Source: an uncultured Clostridia bacterium (GTDB lineage Bacteria > Bacillota > Clostridia > Christensenellales > UBA1242). Taken from it: a stretch of 64,000 bases of DNA. The notes under the pieces are model-generated. The model saw only the letters and a program-made list of their open reading frames with translations, had not been told where the DNA came from and searched no databases. Below are positions 15,704 to 22,939 of this stretch, one piece after another. The stretch lies in the NCBI GenBank assembly GCA_934757825.1, contig CAKVLP010000001.1, positions 1 to 64,000 of the forward strand, given 5' to 3'. Position 1 is the first letter of the stretch. Each line of letters opens with the position of its first letter. Made by a program: the position numbers and the translations under genes.

Positions 15704-15737
15704 AGTACACTAAAATGGACAAAAAGTGTGCTATAAT
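15704..15737 (+). promoter_or_regulatory. Promoter/operator of the 15767-res operon
   Basis: Extended -10 TGCTATAAT (TATAAT 15732-15737), 29 bp ahead of the ATG. An inverted repeat AGTACACT (15704-15711)/AGTGTGCT (15725-15732) overlaps it, suggesting repressor control of the restriction operon. Confidence 0.5.
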
Positions 15738-15766
15738 GCTTTTAGCGTAGAAATTAAGGAGATTTT

Positions 15767-16357
15767 ATGGGATTTTTTAAAAACATTGGCAATAAAATTG
15801 CAGATACAGCGAAAGGAATCAAGACTAAAATTGATTCTAAGATTCAAGAGCATAAAGAAAATAAAGAACAGCAAAAGATTTTAAATGAAAAATTTAAGGC
15901 TGAGAAAAATGCTCTGGTTTTTACTGTTTACTTCCGTAATGGCAAAAAACAAAGTTTCACTGGACTTTTAAATCACGGAGATCACATAATTAGGTTGGAT
16001 TCGGATTTAAAATCAAATGAAGTTACAAAAATATCTGATGAGAAAAATAATGAGTATTACATTATTAGAATTAATCCCATCAAATATCAATACCAAGTTA
16101 CAATTCCAGAAACGGAAGAAAGTAATATTGTTTTAACAAAAGAACTAGATGAAATCGAATATACAAATGAAAAACCAAAGGAAGAAAAGACTCCTGTTAT
16201 TAATACATATAACATTACAAATACCGACAATTCTACAACAATAAAAGGTGTAAAAAATAGCAATGTAAACTCAACTGATTCAAAAGTTGATAGCAAAAAA
16301 GAAGTAAGTGTTGGCGTCGATATCAGTGCAAACTTACAACAAAAAAAGGGAGAATAA
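15767..16357 (+). CDS. Unknown protein preceding the Type III R-M genes
   Basis: 196 residues, no recognised family. Residues 1-50 are a highly charged amphipathic helix (IKTKIDSKIQEHKENKEQQ). Residues 50-125 appear as a beta-rich domain (ALVFTVYFRNGKKQSFTGLL). The tail is Asn/Thr/Ser-rich and low in complexity (NTYNITNTDNSTTIKG). AAGGAG precedes the ATG. It ends four bases before mod and shares its promoter, so it is expressed with the restriction-modification genes. It could be a regulator or accessory subunit; this is inference from position only. Confidence 0.6.
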   Translation: MGFFKNIGNKIADTAKGIKTKIDSKIQEHKENKEQQKILNEKFKAEKNALVFTVYFRNGKKQSFTGLLNHGDHIIRLDSDLKSNEVTKISDEKNNEYYIIRINPIKYQYQVTIPETEESNIVLTKELDEIEYTNEKPKEEKTPVINTYNITNTDNSTTIKGVKNSNVNSTDSKVDSKKEVSVGVDISANLQQKKGE

Positions 16358-16361
16358 ATGT

Positions 16362-18050
16362 ATGGAAAACGAACAATTATCATTTGAGTTTGAACCCAAA
16401 AAAGTTATAAAAGGTTATCCTGAACTTCATTGGATGGGTAAAAGGCCTTATAAGAGTACACAGTACTATCCTGCCCAACTCAAAGAAACTTATGGGGAGA
16501 AAGATGAGACTGGATGGATTAACAAGATCTTCTGGGGCGACAACTTACAAGTTATGAGTCATCTTCTTAAGGACTATCGTGGTAAGGTTGATTTGATTTA
16601 TATAGATCCACCTTTTGATAGTAAGGCAGATTATAAAAAAAAGGTGTTTATTAGAAAAAATTCGGTTAATAACGATCCATCTGTTTTTGAGGAAAAACAA
16701 TATGGAGATTTATGGACTAATGATGAGTATCTTCAATTCCTTTATGAAAGGATGTTGTTATTAAGGGAATTGCTTTCGGAAGAAGGTACGATCTATGTTC
16801 ATTGTGATTGGCATAAAGTTCATCATATAAGATGTATTTTAGATGAAATTTTCGGGCCATCAAATTTTATTAATGAAGTTATTTGGCAATATTTTATGGG
16901 TGGTAAGGGCGCTAATGAATTTGCTAAAAAGCACGATAACATATTAGTTTATGCAAAAAATAAGGGAAAACATAAATTTAATAAATTTAATATTAAAAGA
17001 TATTATGATTTTGTTCCTTCATTGAAAGATGATTCTGAAAACGGTCAAACAGGCAAGGATGAAATTGGATATTGGGGAATGGTTGGATGCCCAGATGTGT
17101 GGCAAATAAAAGGTGTCTTCAATATGGGTAGCGAATATACTGGATACCCAACTCAAAAACCAGAAGAATTAATGGAAAGAATACTAAAAGCTTCGTCTGA
17201 TGAAAATGACCTAGTTCTTGATTGTTTCATGGGATCAGGAAGTTTCATTACTCAAGCAATTAAAATGAATAGACGTTATATAGGGGCAGATATTAATTTA
17301 GGAGCAATTCAAATAGCAACAAAACGATTGTTGAAAATTGTAAAAGATTACAAAAAAACGGGCTTTGAAGTCTATAATGTTAATAACTACGATTTATTTA
17401 GAAATCCTGTCGAAGCAAAAGATTTGATAATAGAAGCTCTTGAAATTCAAAAGTTTGATTCTTCAGTAATCTATGATGGTGAAAAAGATGGAAGAATGGT
17501 TTATATTATGCCTGTAAATAGAATTGCTACTCGTGCAGACTTGGAGTCTCTCAAGGCTAATCTACCTTACAAAACTTGGGAAAAAAGAAAGGAAGAAAAT
17601 CCAACAGCTCCAGTAGAAAGAATTACTCTTGTATGTATGGGGCATGAATCTGACCTAAAAGCAACTTTGCAACAAGACTTGGCCAACTATAAGTTGGATA
17701 TTGAAATCATTGACCTTCTTAGAGACAAGTCTCAGTTCACTTTCAAGAGAGATTCTGAAGCAGATATAGAAATTAAGAACGGTAAACTTATCATCAAAAA
17801 CTTCTACCCAATGAACCTCCTTCAAAAATTAAGTTTCCAAAAAGAAGATGTTGAAAATTGGAAACAACTTGTTGAATCGGTTATGATAGACTTTAATTAT
17901 GATGGCGAGGTACTTAATCCTGAAATTATAGATATTCCAAATAAAAATGAATTTGTTAAAGGTGAATACGATATACCTGCTGGTGCAAAAAGAATAAAGG
18001 TTAAAATTACAGACTTATTATCTGAATCTTTAGAAGTTGAGGTTAAGTAG
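16362..18050 (+). CDS. mod: Type III restriction system DNA methyltransferase (Mod)
   Basis: A 562-residue beta-class adenine-N6 methyltransferase: catalytic motif IV DPPF (82-85, YIDPPFDSKADY) precedes the AdoMet motif I LDCFMGSGSF (about 288-297), with YTGYPTQKPEEL just before motif I. The C-terminal 200 residues are the usual Mod extension for Res contact. Mod recognises the site and methylates one strand. The ATG at 16362 follows AAAGGGAG. res follows one base after the stop. Recognition sequence cannot be read from the protein. Confidence 0.92.
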   Translation: MENEQLSFEFEPKKVIKGYPELHWMGKRPYKSTQYYPAQLKETYGEKDETGWINKIFWGDNLQVMSHLLKDYRGKVDLIYIDPPFDSKADYKKKVFIRKNSVNNDPSVFEEKQYGDLWTNDEYLQFLYERMLLLRELLSEEGTIYVHCDWHKVHHIRCILDEIFGPSNFINEVIWQYFMGGKGANEFAKKHDNILVYAKNKGKHKFNKFNIKRYYDFVPSLKDDSENGQTGKDEIGYWGMVGCPDVWQIKGVFNMGSEYTGYPTQKPEELMERILKASSDENDLVLDCFMGSGSFITQAIKMNRRYIGADINLGAIQIATKRLLKIVKDYKKTGFEVYNVNNYDLFRNPVEAKDLIIEALEIQKFDSSVIYDGEKDGRMVYIMPVNRIATRADLESLKANLPYKTWEKRKEENPTAPVERITLVCMGHESDLKATLQQDLANYKLDIEIIDLLRDKSQFTFKRDSEADIEIKNGKLIIKNFYPMNLLQKLSFQKEDVENWKQLVESVMIDFNYDGEVLNPEIIDIPNKNEFVKGEYDIPAGAKRIKVKITDLLSESLEVEVK

Positions 18051-18051
18051 T

Positions 18052-20655
18052 ATGGCAAAAAGAAATCAACAAGTAAGTGATAATTTCTTTTCTTTCTTTG
18101 AAGCATTAAAACAATACTATGAATCTCATAAAGGCAAAATAAGAAGAAATTACAAAGATATTTCTAGAAAGTATCTTGATTACAACGATCCAGACATAAA
18201 CCCAAAAGCTTTTTTGAGAAAGCCTCAGTTTGAAGCTTTGGAGATGTATGTCTTTATAAAAGAATTCTTGAACAATCAACAGATTTATGATATTTTCAAT
18301 AAGTGGTATAGAAGAGAAGGCGTTTTTAGTGATGCGTCATATTATGCTGTCACATATCACGGCCAACAATCAATGTATGAATTAAATGCAATGGAATACC
18401 GTAGAGTTTTTGATTCTATGCAAAAAAATGCAGAACAGTATCCAAACTATATCTATGCTCTAACAATGGGATTGGGTAAAACCATATTGATGGCAACTTG
18501 TATTTTCTATGAGTTTTTGCTTGCAGACAAATATCCAAAAGATCCAAGATTTTGTCATAATGCCCTTGTTTTTGCTCCGGATAAAACTGTTTTACAATCT
18601 TTAAAAGAAATTCAAACATTTGACAAATCTCTTGTTGTTCCTAAGGAATATGCAAGAGTTCTTGATTCAAATATCAAATTTCACTTTTTATATGATACTG
18701 ACCTGTCTTTGGCCACAGTCGATGGTTCAGATTTTAATATCATAATTTCGAACACACAAAAGATACTCCTTAAGAAAGTCCACAAAGAAAAAACAGCAAT
18801 GGACAAACTTTTTGAAGTAAAAAATACAATAAATTCAAAAGCTAAAGACATAATGAATGATCTTTATGATTTCACAGACATTTCTGATTCTGGAGAACTT
18901 ATGATCAACCAAAGATTTGAGAAATTAACAAGACTTCCTCAAATTGGTATTTATGTTGATGAAGCACATCACATGTTTGGTAAAGAACTTGAGAAAGCAT
19001 TCATAAAAAACAATGAAAAGTCAAGTTTGCGTACAACTATCAATGAATTGGCGTATGCTCTTCAAGACAATGGAACAAGCGTAGTTGCCTGCTATAACTA
19101 TACAGGCACTCCATATGTGAGCAATTCAATTCTTCCTGAAGTTGTGTATTACTATGGATTAAAAGGTGCAATTTATAATGGTTATCTAAAAAATGTTGAT
19201 GATGAAGCTTATGAAAATGTTAAATCCACTGAATTTATCAAACGTGTAATCAAAGATTTCTTCGCTACACACGGCGAAAAAAGATATGAAGGTCTCCTTC
19301 CTAAGATCGCAATATTTGGAGCAAAAATAGATGAACTAATGGAAGAGATTAAACCAGCAGTTGAAGAGGCTCTAATTGAAATAAGTCAACCAACAAGCAA
19401 AATTCTAGTTAATGTTGGAGCCGAAAAAATCACAAAAGATAAAGACATTTTTGATTTTCAAAATCTTGATGTTGTAGGTACAGATGGCGCAGAAAAACAA
19501 GTAATATTACTGGTAGGTAAAGGTACTGAGGGCTGGAACTGTCGATCACTATTCAGTGTTGCAATGTACAGAAGCCCATCGTCAAAAGTATTTGTCCTTC
19601 AAGCCACAATGCGTTGTTTAAGAAAAATTACAGACATACAGCAAACAGCTAAAGTTTATCTATCAAAAGAAAATAGAGATATTTTAAATGCTGAGTTGCA
19701 AGCAAACTTTAAAGTATCAATTGATGATATAAAGAAGCCAAAAGATGATAACAAAGTTGATGTCGAAGTTAGGATTGTGCCTCCAATAAGAAAAATAAAA
19801 CTTAATCATATTGAAAAAACATATGAACTAGTTTCTCTAAATAAGGATACTCCACTTTCAATTAATGTAACAGATGAATTACTTGAAAAATATAAATCAT
19901 ATAAATATTCAAAAGAGGGACTACTTAGTGAACATTTAGAAAAACGACAAGAAATTGTTACTGATCAAAAGACTTATTCTAAATTTATGTTAGTAGCAGA
20001 GATTTCAAGATATTTAAATATACCTTGTTTGCAGGTCGAAAAAATACTTGATTCATGTAAACAAGGTGTTGACTACATTTTAGATTTGGTTAATTCATAT
20101 AATGAGACGTTATATGATATTGTGATACCAGGCATTTTTAATATATTATATGAAATTAAAAGTAAGATTAAGTCTTCGCAAAAAGAAGTCAATCTATTGT
20201 CAGAACCTACTAATGGAGAGTATTACGAATTTAGATGCGACAAGGATTTACTTGTTAACATGAACGATTTAGATGCAAGAAAGAATAAAAGCAAATCTTT
20301 CCATACAGACAATTATTGTTTTGATTCAAAACCAGAAAAAGAATGCTTTTGGCAATATCTAGATAGCGACAAAGTAAAAGAAGTTTACTTTACAGGTATG
20401 TTTACTGGCAAACAAAACGGATTATCGATTTCTTATATTGATCCTGAAACAAACACATTACGCCATTACTATCCAGATTTCATTGCAAAGTTAGATGATA
20501 ATACTTATGAGATTATTGAAGTTAAAGGCGACAACAAACTGGAAGACGCTGTTGTTACAGCGAAGAAAGAAGCCGCTGAACTTTTAGCATCAGAAAGCCA
20601 AATGAAATATAAGATGTTGGCATCAACAGATATCATGAAAAGCAAAATTATTTAA
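18052..20655 (+). CDS. res: Type III restriction enzyme, helicase-endonuclease subunit (Res)
   Basis: An 867-residue SF2 helicase/translocase with nuclease tail. Motif I TMGLGKT (138-144), DEAH box YVDEAHHMFG near 302, motif III YTGTPYVS, and motif V/VI region GTEGWNCRSLFSVAMYRS...QATMRCLR. The C-terminus has a PD-(D/E)xK active site: PDF, then EIIEVKGD around residues 805-826. With Mod it cleaves DNA between head-to-head unmethylated sites using ATP. It appears intact. The start at 18052 is one base after mod; the alternative at 18037 lies inside mod. A terminator follows. Confidence 0.92.
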   Translation: MAKRNQQVSDNFFSFFEALKQYYESHKGKIRRNYKDISRKYLDYNDPDINPKAFLRKPQFEALEMYVFIKEFLNNQQIYDIFNKWYRREGVFSDASYYAVTYHGQQSMYELNAMEYRRVFDSMQKNAEQYPNYIYALTMGLGKTILMATCIFYEFLLADKYPKDPRFCHNALVFAPDKTVLQSLKEIQTFDKSLVVPKEYARVLDSNIKFHFLYDTDLSLATVDGSDFNIIISNTQKILLKKVHKEKTAMDKLFEVKNTINSKAKDIMNDLYDFTDISDSGELMINQRFEKLTRLPQIGIYVDEAHHMFGKELEKAFIKNNEKSSLRTTINELAYALQDNGTSVVACYNYTGTPYVSNSILPEVVYYYGLKGAIYNGYLKNVDDEAYENVKSTEFIKRVIKDFFATHGEKRYEGLLPKIAIFGAKIDELMEEIKPAVEEALIEISQPTSKILVNVGAEKITKDKDIFDFQNLDVVGTDGAEKQVILLVGKGTEGWNCRSLFSVAMYRSPSSKVFVLQATMRCLRKITDIQQTAKVYLSKENRDILNAELQANFKVSIDDIKKPKDDNKVDVEVRIVPPIRKIKLNHIEKTYELVSLNKDTPLSINVTDELLEKYKSYKYSKEGLLSEHLEKRQEIVTDQKTYSKFMLVAEISRYLNIPCLQVEKILDSCKQGVDYILDLVNSYNETLYDIVIPGIFNILYEIKSKIKSSQKEVNLLSEPTNGEYYEFRCDKDLLVNMNDLDARKNKSKSFHTDNYCFDSKPEKECFWQYLDSDKVKEVYFTGMFTGKQNGLSISYIDPETNTLRHYYPDFIAKLDDNTYEIIEVKGDNKLEDAVVTAKKEAAELLASESQMKYKMLASTDIMKSKII

Positions 20656-20664
20656 ATAAAAAGA

Positions 20665-20688
20665 ACGGGGCTAGAAGCCCGTTTTTTT
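20665..20688 (+). terminator. Terminator after res
   Basis: ACGGGGCT/AGCCCGT hairpin with one bulged base, followed by seven T. Confidence 0.75.
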
Positions 20689-20723
20689 ATTCGTATAAGG
20701 AATATAAACCCAAATATAGATAT

Positions 20724-20792
20724 AAGGTGTCACACATAGGCAAAAATGCCGATAAATAAAGGGTTTTAGCATTAAAATAAGTGTGACACCTT
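20724..20792. repeat. Long inverted repeat upstream of the hairpin array
   Basis: Perfect 12-bp arms AAGGTGTCACAC (20724-20735) and GTGTGACACCTT (20781-20792) around an AT-rich 45-bp centre containing a small GGCA/TGCC hairpin. Its place beside a replication-type gene suggests an origin element or a regulator site. Confidence 0.65.
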
Positions 20793-20897
20793 GCATATAA
20801 AATCAATATTTTTTTAGAGATACTTGAAAAAGTGTCTCTTTTTTTATGTCGTCAAATAGATGAATTTAAAAACTACAATTTTAAAAAAATATTTTAA

Positions 20898-21356
20898 ATA
20901 TATCAAATAGTGATATACCCTACCTGGTAAAATTTTGGTATAAAAATCAAAAAAAATTCCCGATGTCAAAAATGTGTTTACAACGGGGGTTTTAAAATAA
21001 AAAAGAAAAAATACTTTCCGTGTGGGCAAATGGTGTCTGTGTGGGTTTATTAAAATGTAGGCAGAATTTATCTCAATGGTTCAAATGGTGGGCTATTGAC
21101 AATGTTAGAATTAAATAAAAGGAGCGAAAGATTATAAAAACTGGATCGCGATGTACAAAGTGTTTGAAAAACGGACTTAAATAAGATTTATTTAGAAAGT
21201 AATCCCGATATGACAAATGTTGTTATATTGAAAAAAATTAAGATATTTTTGAAAAATTTGTTCCATTACACCAAATGGTGGTGCCACGAGATTGTTAAAA
21301 TTTTCTTGAAAATAATTCCCGCTAGGTCAAATGGTGAACTAGCGTAGTTGTTAAAA
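20898..21356 (+). repeat. Tandem array of variable-stem hairpins with conserved loop
   Basis: About eight units with loop starts at 20905, 20968, 21028, 21083, 21157, 21215, 21273 and 21329 (spacing 55-63, one 74). Typical unit: TTCCCG, a 5' arm ending in C, loop AAATGGT (or AAATAGT, AAATGTT), a G-starting 3' arm, then TTGTTAAAAT. Stem sequences differ between units but pair: 11 bp at 21017-21045 (seven G-U pairs), 10 bp at 21073-21099, 9 bp at 21206-21230, 9 bp with one mismatch at 21320-21344, 6 bp at 20899-20917. Units at 21157 and 21273 are weak. G-U usage points to a plus-strand RNA. A further hairpin followed by TTAAAAT lies at 21421-21446. Confidence 0.75.
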
Positions 21357-21510
21357 TGACATCGAAAAATGGTTAAAGCTAAACGCTCTCACATATTTTT
21401 CAAACCGAACCAGGTTTTACCGAAGGACTGCAGACTTCGTTAAAATATATGCTAAAGCAAAGAATTGATCAATCTTTGTGAATGCAAAAATTTAAAACAA
21501 GGAGATAAAA

Positions 21511-21567
21511 ATGAAAACTAAAATTATACAAAAGGAGCATGTGATCTATGCGACCAAAAATATTTAA
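21511..21567 (+). CDS. Short leader peptide ahead of the replication-type gene
   Basis: MKTKIIQKEHVIYATKNI (18 residues) with a strong AAGGAGATAAAA before the ATG. It overlaps the first 20 bases of the next gene in another frame, whose own AAAGGAG lies inside this frame. Probable translational coupling; it may also be incidental. Confidence 0.4.
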   Translation: MKTKIIQKEHVIYATKNI

Positions 21568-22210
21568 CTTTCCGCAAGAAACAGTGCTTAGACTGGGATT
21601 AAATCTTAAAGAGATCCTACTACTCGATTACATTGAACAATTTATTAGTAGTGGAAATATGAGAAGCAAAAGACTTGATGGAAAGTGGTATTTCAAACTA
21701 ACTTACAAGAAGATAATGGATGACTTGCCAATACTAGGTATTAAGGAAAGACAAATTAGAAATATCATAACAAAACTCGAAAAGCTTGGCGTCTTAAACA
21801 GGCTTTCCGAACTTAAAAGAGAAATGTATCTTGAAGTAGATTTTGATGTGTTATTCGGCAACAAGTTACCTACTGGTTTTGACCTATCGGTAATTGGCTT
21901 CAATGATGCAGGTAACGGACTGCTGACAATAGATTATTATGATATTAAAAAAATTAAAATAATACATAATAACGCGCGCGTGAATGATTTGGATAAGAAC
22001 AATCTTTATAACAATCTTTTAGCTAAACTTAGATTACACTTTGGAGAAACACTTTATAGAGGTTTTATTGAAGATAAAGTGTTCATAGATGAAATTACGG
22101 ATAAATATATCCTATTTGATGTAACTAACATTAGAATTCTTGCCAAAGAATATGGTCAAAAGTTCAAAAATGCTTTTGATGAAACAATTAAAGAACTTGC
22201 GGGTAAATAA
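21548..22210 (+). CDS. Winged-helix replication-initiator-like protein
   Basis: A 220-residue protein. Residues 1-110 look like a winged helix (LNLKEILLLDYIEQFI; YKKIMDDLPILGIKERQIR; TKLEKLGVLNRL), as in plasmid or element replication proteins. Residues 150-220 (LLAKLRLHFGETLYRGFI...ILAKEYGQKFKNAFDETI) resemble the DnaA N-terminal domain that contacts helicase-loading proteins. It follows the hairpin array and leader peptide and precedes a GC-rich block. Initiating replication of the excised element is the likely role, but the identification rests on pattern recognition. Confidence 0.6.
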   Translation: MRPKIFNFPQETVLRLGLNLKEILLLDYIEQFISSGNMRSKRLDGKWYFKLTYKKIMDDLPILGIKERQIRNIITKLEKLGVLNRLSELKREMYLEVDFDVLFGNKLPTGFDLSVIGFNDAGNGLLTIDYYDIKKIKIIHNNARVNDLDKNNLYNNLLAKLRLHFGETLYRGFIEDKVFIDEITDKYILFDVTNIRILAKEYGQKFKNAFDETIKELAGK

Positions 22211-22290
22211 CCCCCAGGGGCGGTCAAATCTCTAGCCGAAGCCCTATAAAGAGCGGGACGGCAGTCGCACACAAAAAGTCGCGAAATCAA
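22211..22290. other. GC-rich block after the replication-type gene (possible cos or oriT)
   Basis: About 80 bp starting at the stop codon, markedly richer in G+C than the AT-rich surroundings, with CCCCCAGGGGCGG, GAGCGGGACGGCAGTCGC and two AGTCGC repeats, then an abrupt switch to A-rich sequence. From memory it recalls cos-type regions next to terminase genes in Bacillota phages; not verified. Confidence 0.35.
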
Positions 22291-22626
22291 AAATCAAAAA
22301 ATAATTCAAATTTTTTATTAAAAAGTTAGGAAAATAAAGATGTTTTGCACTTTTTGATTTCAAAATAAAAATCAAAAATAATCAAATCTAATTCAAAATA
22401 GTCCAAACATGTAATATTTCAGTCGGCAATTTTGTGAAAACATAAGCCGTCATTTCAAGTTTTAAAAGCGATAAATCTTGACTTGGATAAATTATCAAGT
22501 GGACTGCTAAAAAATCAAAGAAGGCACGATTTTGACCAAAAGAACAAGAATACAAAGACAAATAGAAACAAAGTAAAAAGAATTCAAAGATATAAGGTTT
22601 AATTTTGAATAAATTTTGCTGTTTCA
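22291..22626. other. AT-rich spacer, no gene seen
   Basis: AAATCAAAAAT-type repeats at 22284-22390. A minus-strand open frame of 112 codons is lysine-poor and has no ribosome binding site; it is not called. Confidence 0.5.
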
Positions 22627-22700
22627 CTGGACTTGTGTACTCTTTTGCGGTACTTTTTGTTTCGCATAAGAATACAAGTCCAGGTAGTGACAGCACCTGG
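22627..22700 (+). promoter_or_regulatory. Leader with two mutually exclusive stems before the excisionase-like gene
   Basis: Stem 1: CTGGACTTGT (22627-22636) with ACAAGTCCAG (22674-22683), extendable to 12 bp. Stem 2: CCAGGT (22680-22685) with ACCTGG (22695-22700), directly touching the ribosome binding site GGAGG at 22699-22703. They share bases 22680-22683, so only one can form. Stem 2 would hide part of the binding site. Confidence 0.55.
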
Positions 22701-22707
22701 AGGAACA

Positions 22708-22926
22708 ATGCAAAGAATAAGAACAATTAAAGAAACATTACAAATGATTAAACAAGAAGATCCAAACACTGGACTAAGTGAATTCTTAATAAGAAAGTTG
22801 GCAGATGGATACAAAATTAGATCAATTAAAACTGGAAAGAAAGTGCTAATTGACTACGATTCACTGCTTGCCTTCTTGCAGAGCAAAGATTATGAACTAC
22901 CAATGGAACAAGTAATTATTAGATAA
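22708..22926 (+). CDS. Excisionase-like small DNA-binding protein
   Basis: 72 residues. The start at 22708 has CTGGAGGAAC in front; an in-frame upstream start at 22633 lies inside the leader structures and is rejected. The sequence (TIKETLQMIKQEDPNTGLSE, RKLADGYKIRSIKTGKKVLI, DYDSLLAFL) fits the small winged-helix or MerR-like excisionase pattern in which an HTH is followed by a basic wing and a final helix. It lies 13 bp before the integrase, as is usual for xis-int pairs. It would bias the integrase towards excision. Confidence 0.65.
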   Translation: MQRIRTIKETLQMIKQEDPNTGLSEFLIRKLADGYKIRSIKTGKKVLIDYDSLLAFLQSKDYELPMEQVIIR

Positions 22927-22939
22927 AAGGAGAAATAAA

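Noticed and set aside
20898..21356. CRISPR array reading of the hairpin units
   Set aside because: Repeats are not identical, no fixed repeat-spacer layout exists and no cas gene is present; the conserved part is a loop of seven to nine bases within variable paired arms.
20898..21356. ToxIN-type (type III toxin-antitoxin) RNA repeats
   Set aside because: The downstream protein is a winged-helix replication-like protein, not a ToxN-type nuclease, and the unit is longer than known antitoxin repeats.
22388..22726. 112-codon minus-strand frame
   Set aside because: No ribosome binding site; it runs over the leader and start of the excisionase-like gene and has Phe/Leu-rich shadow composition.
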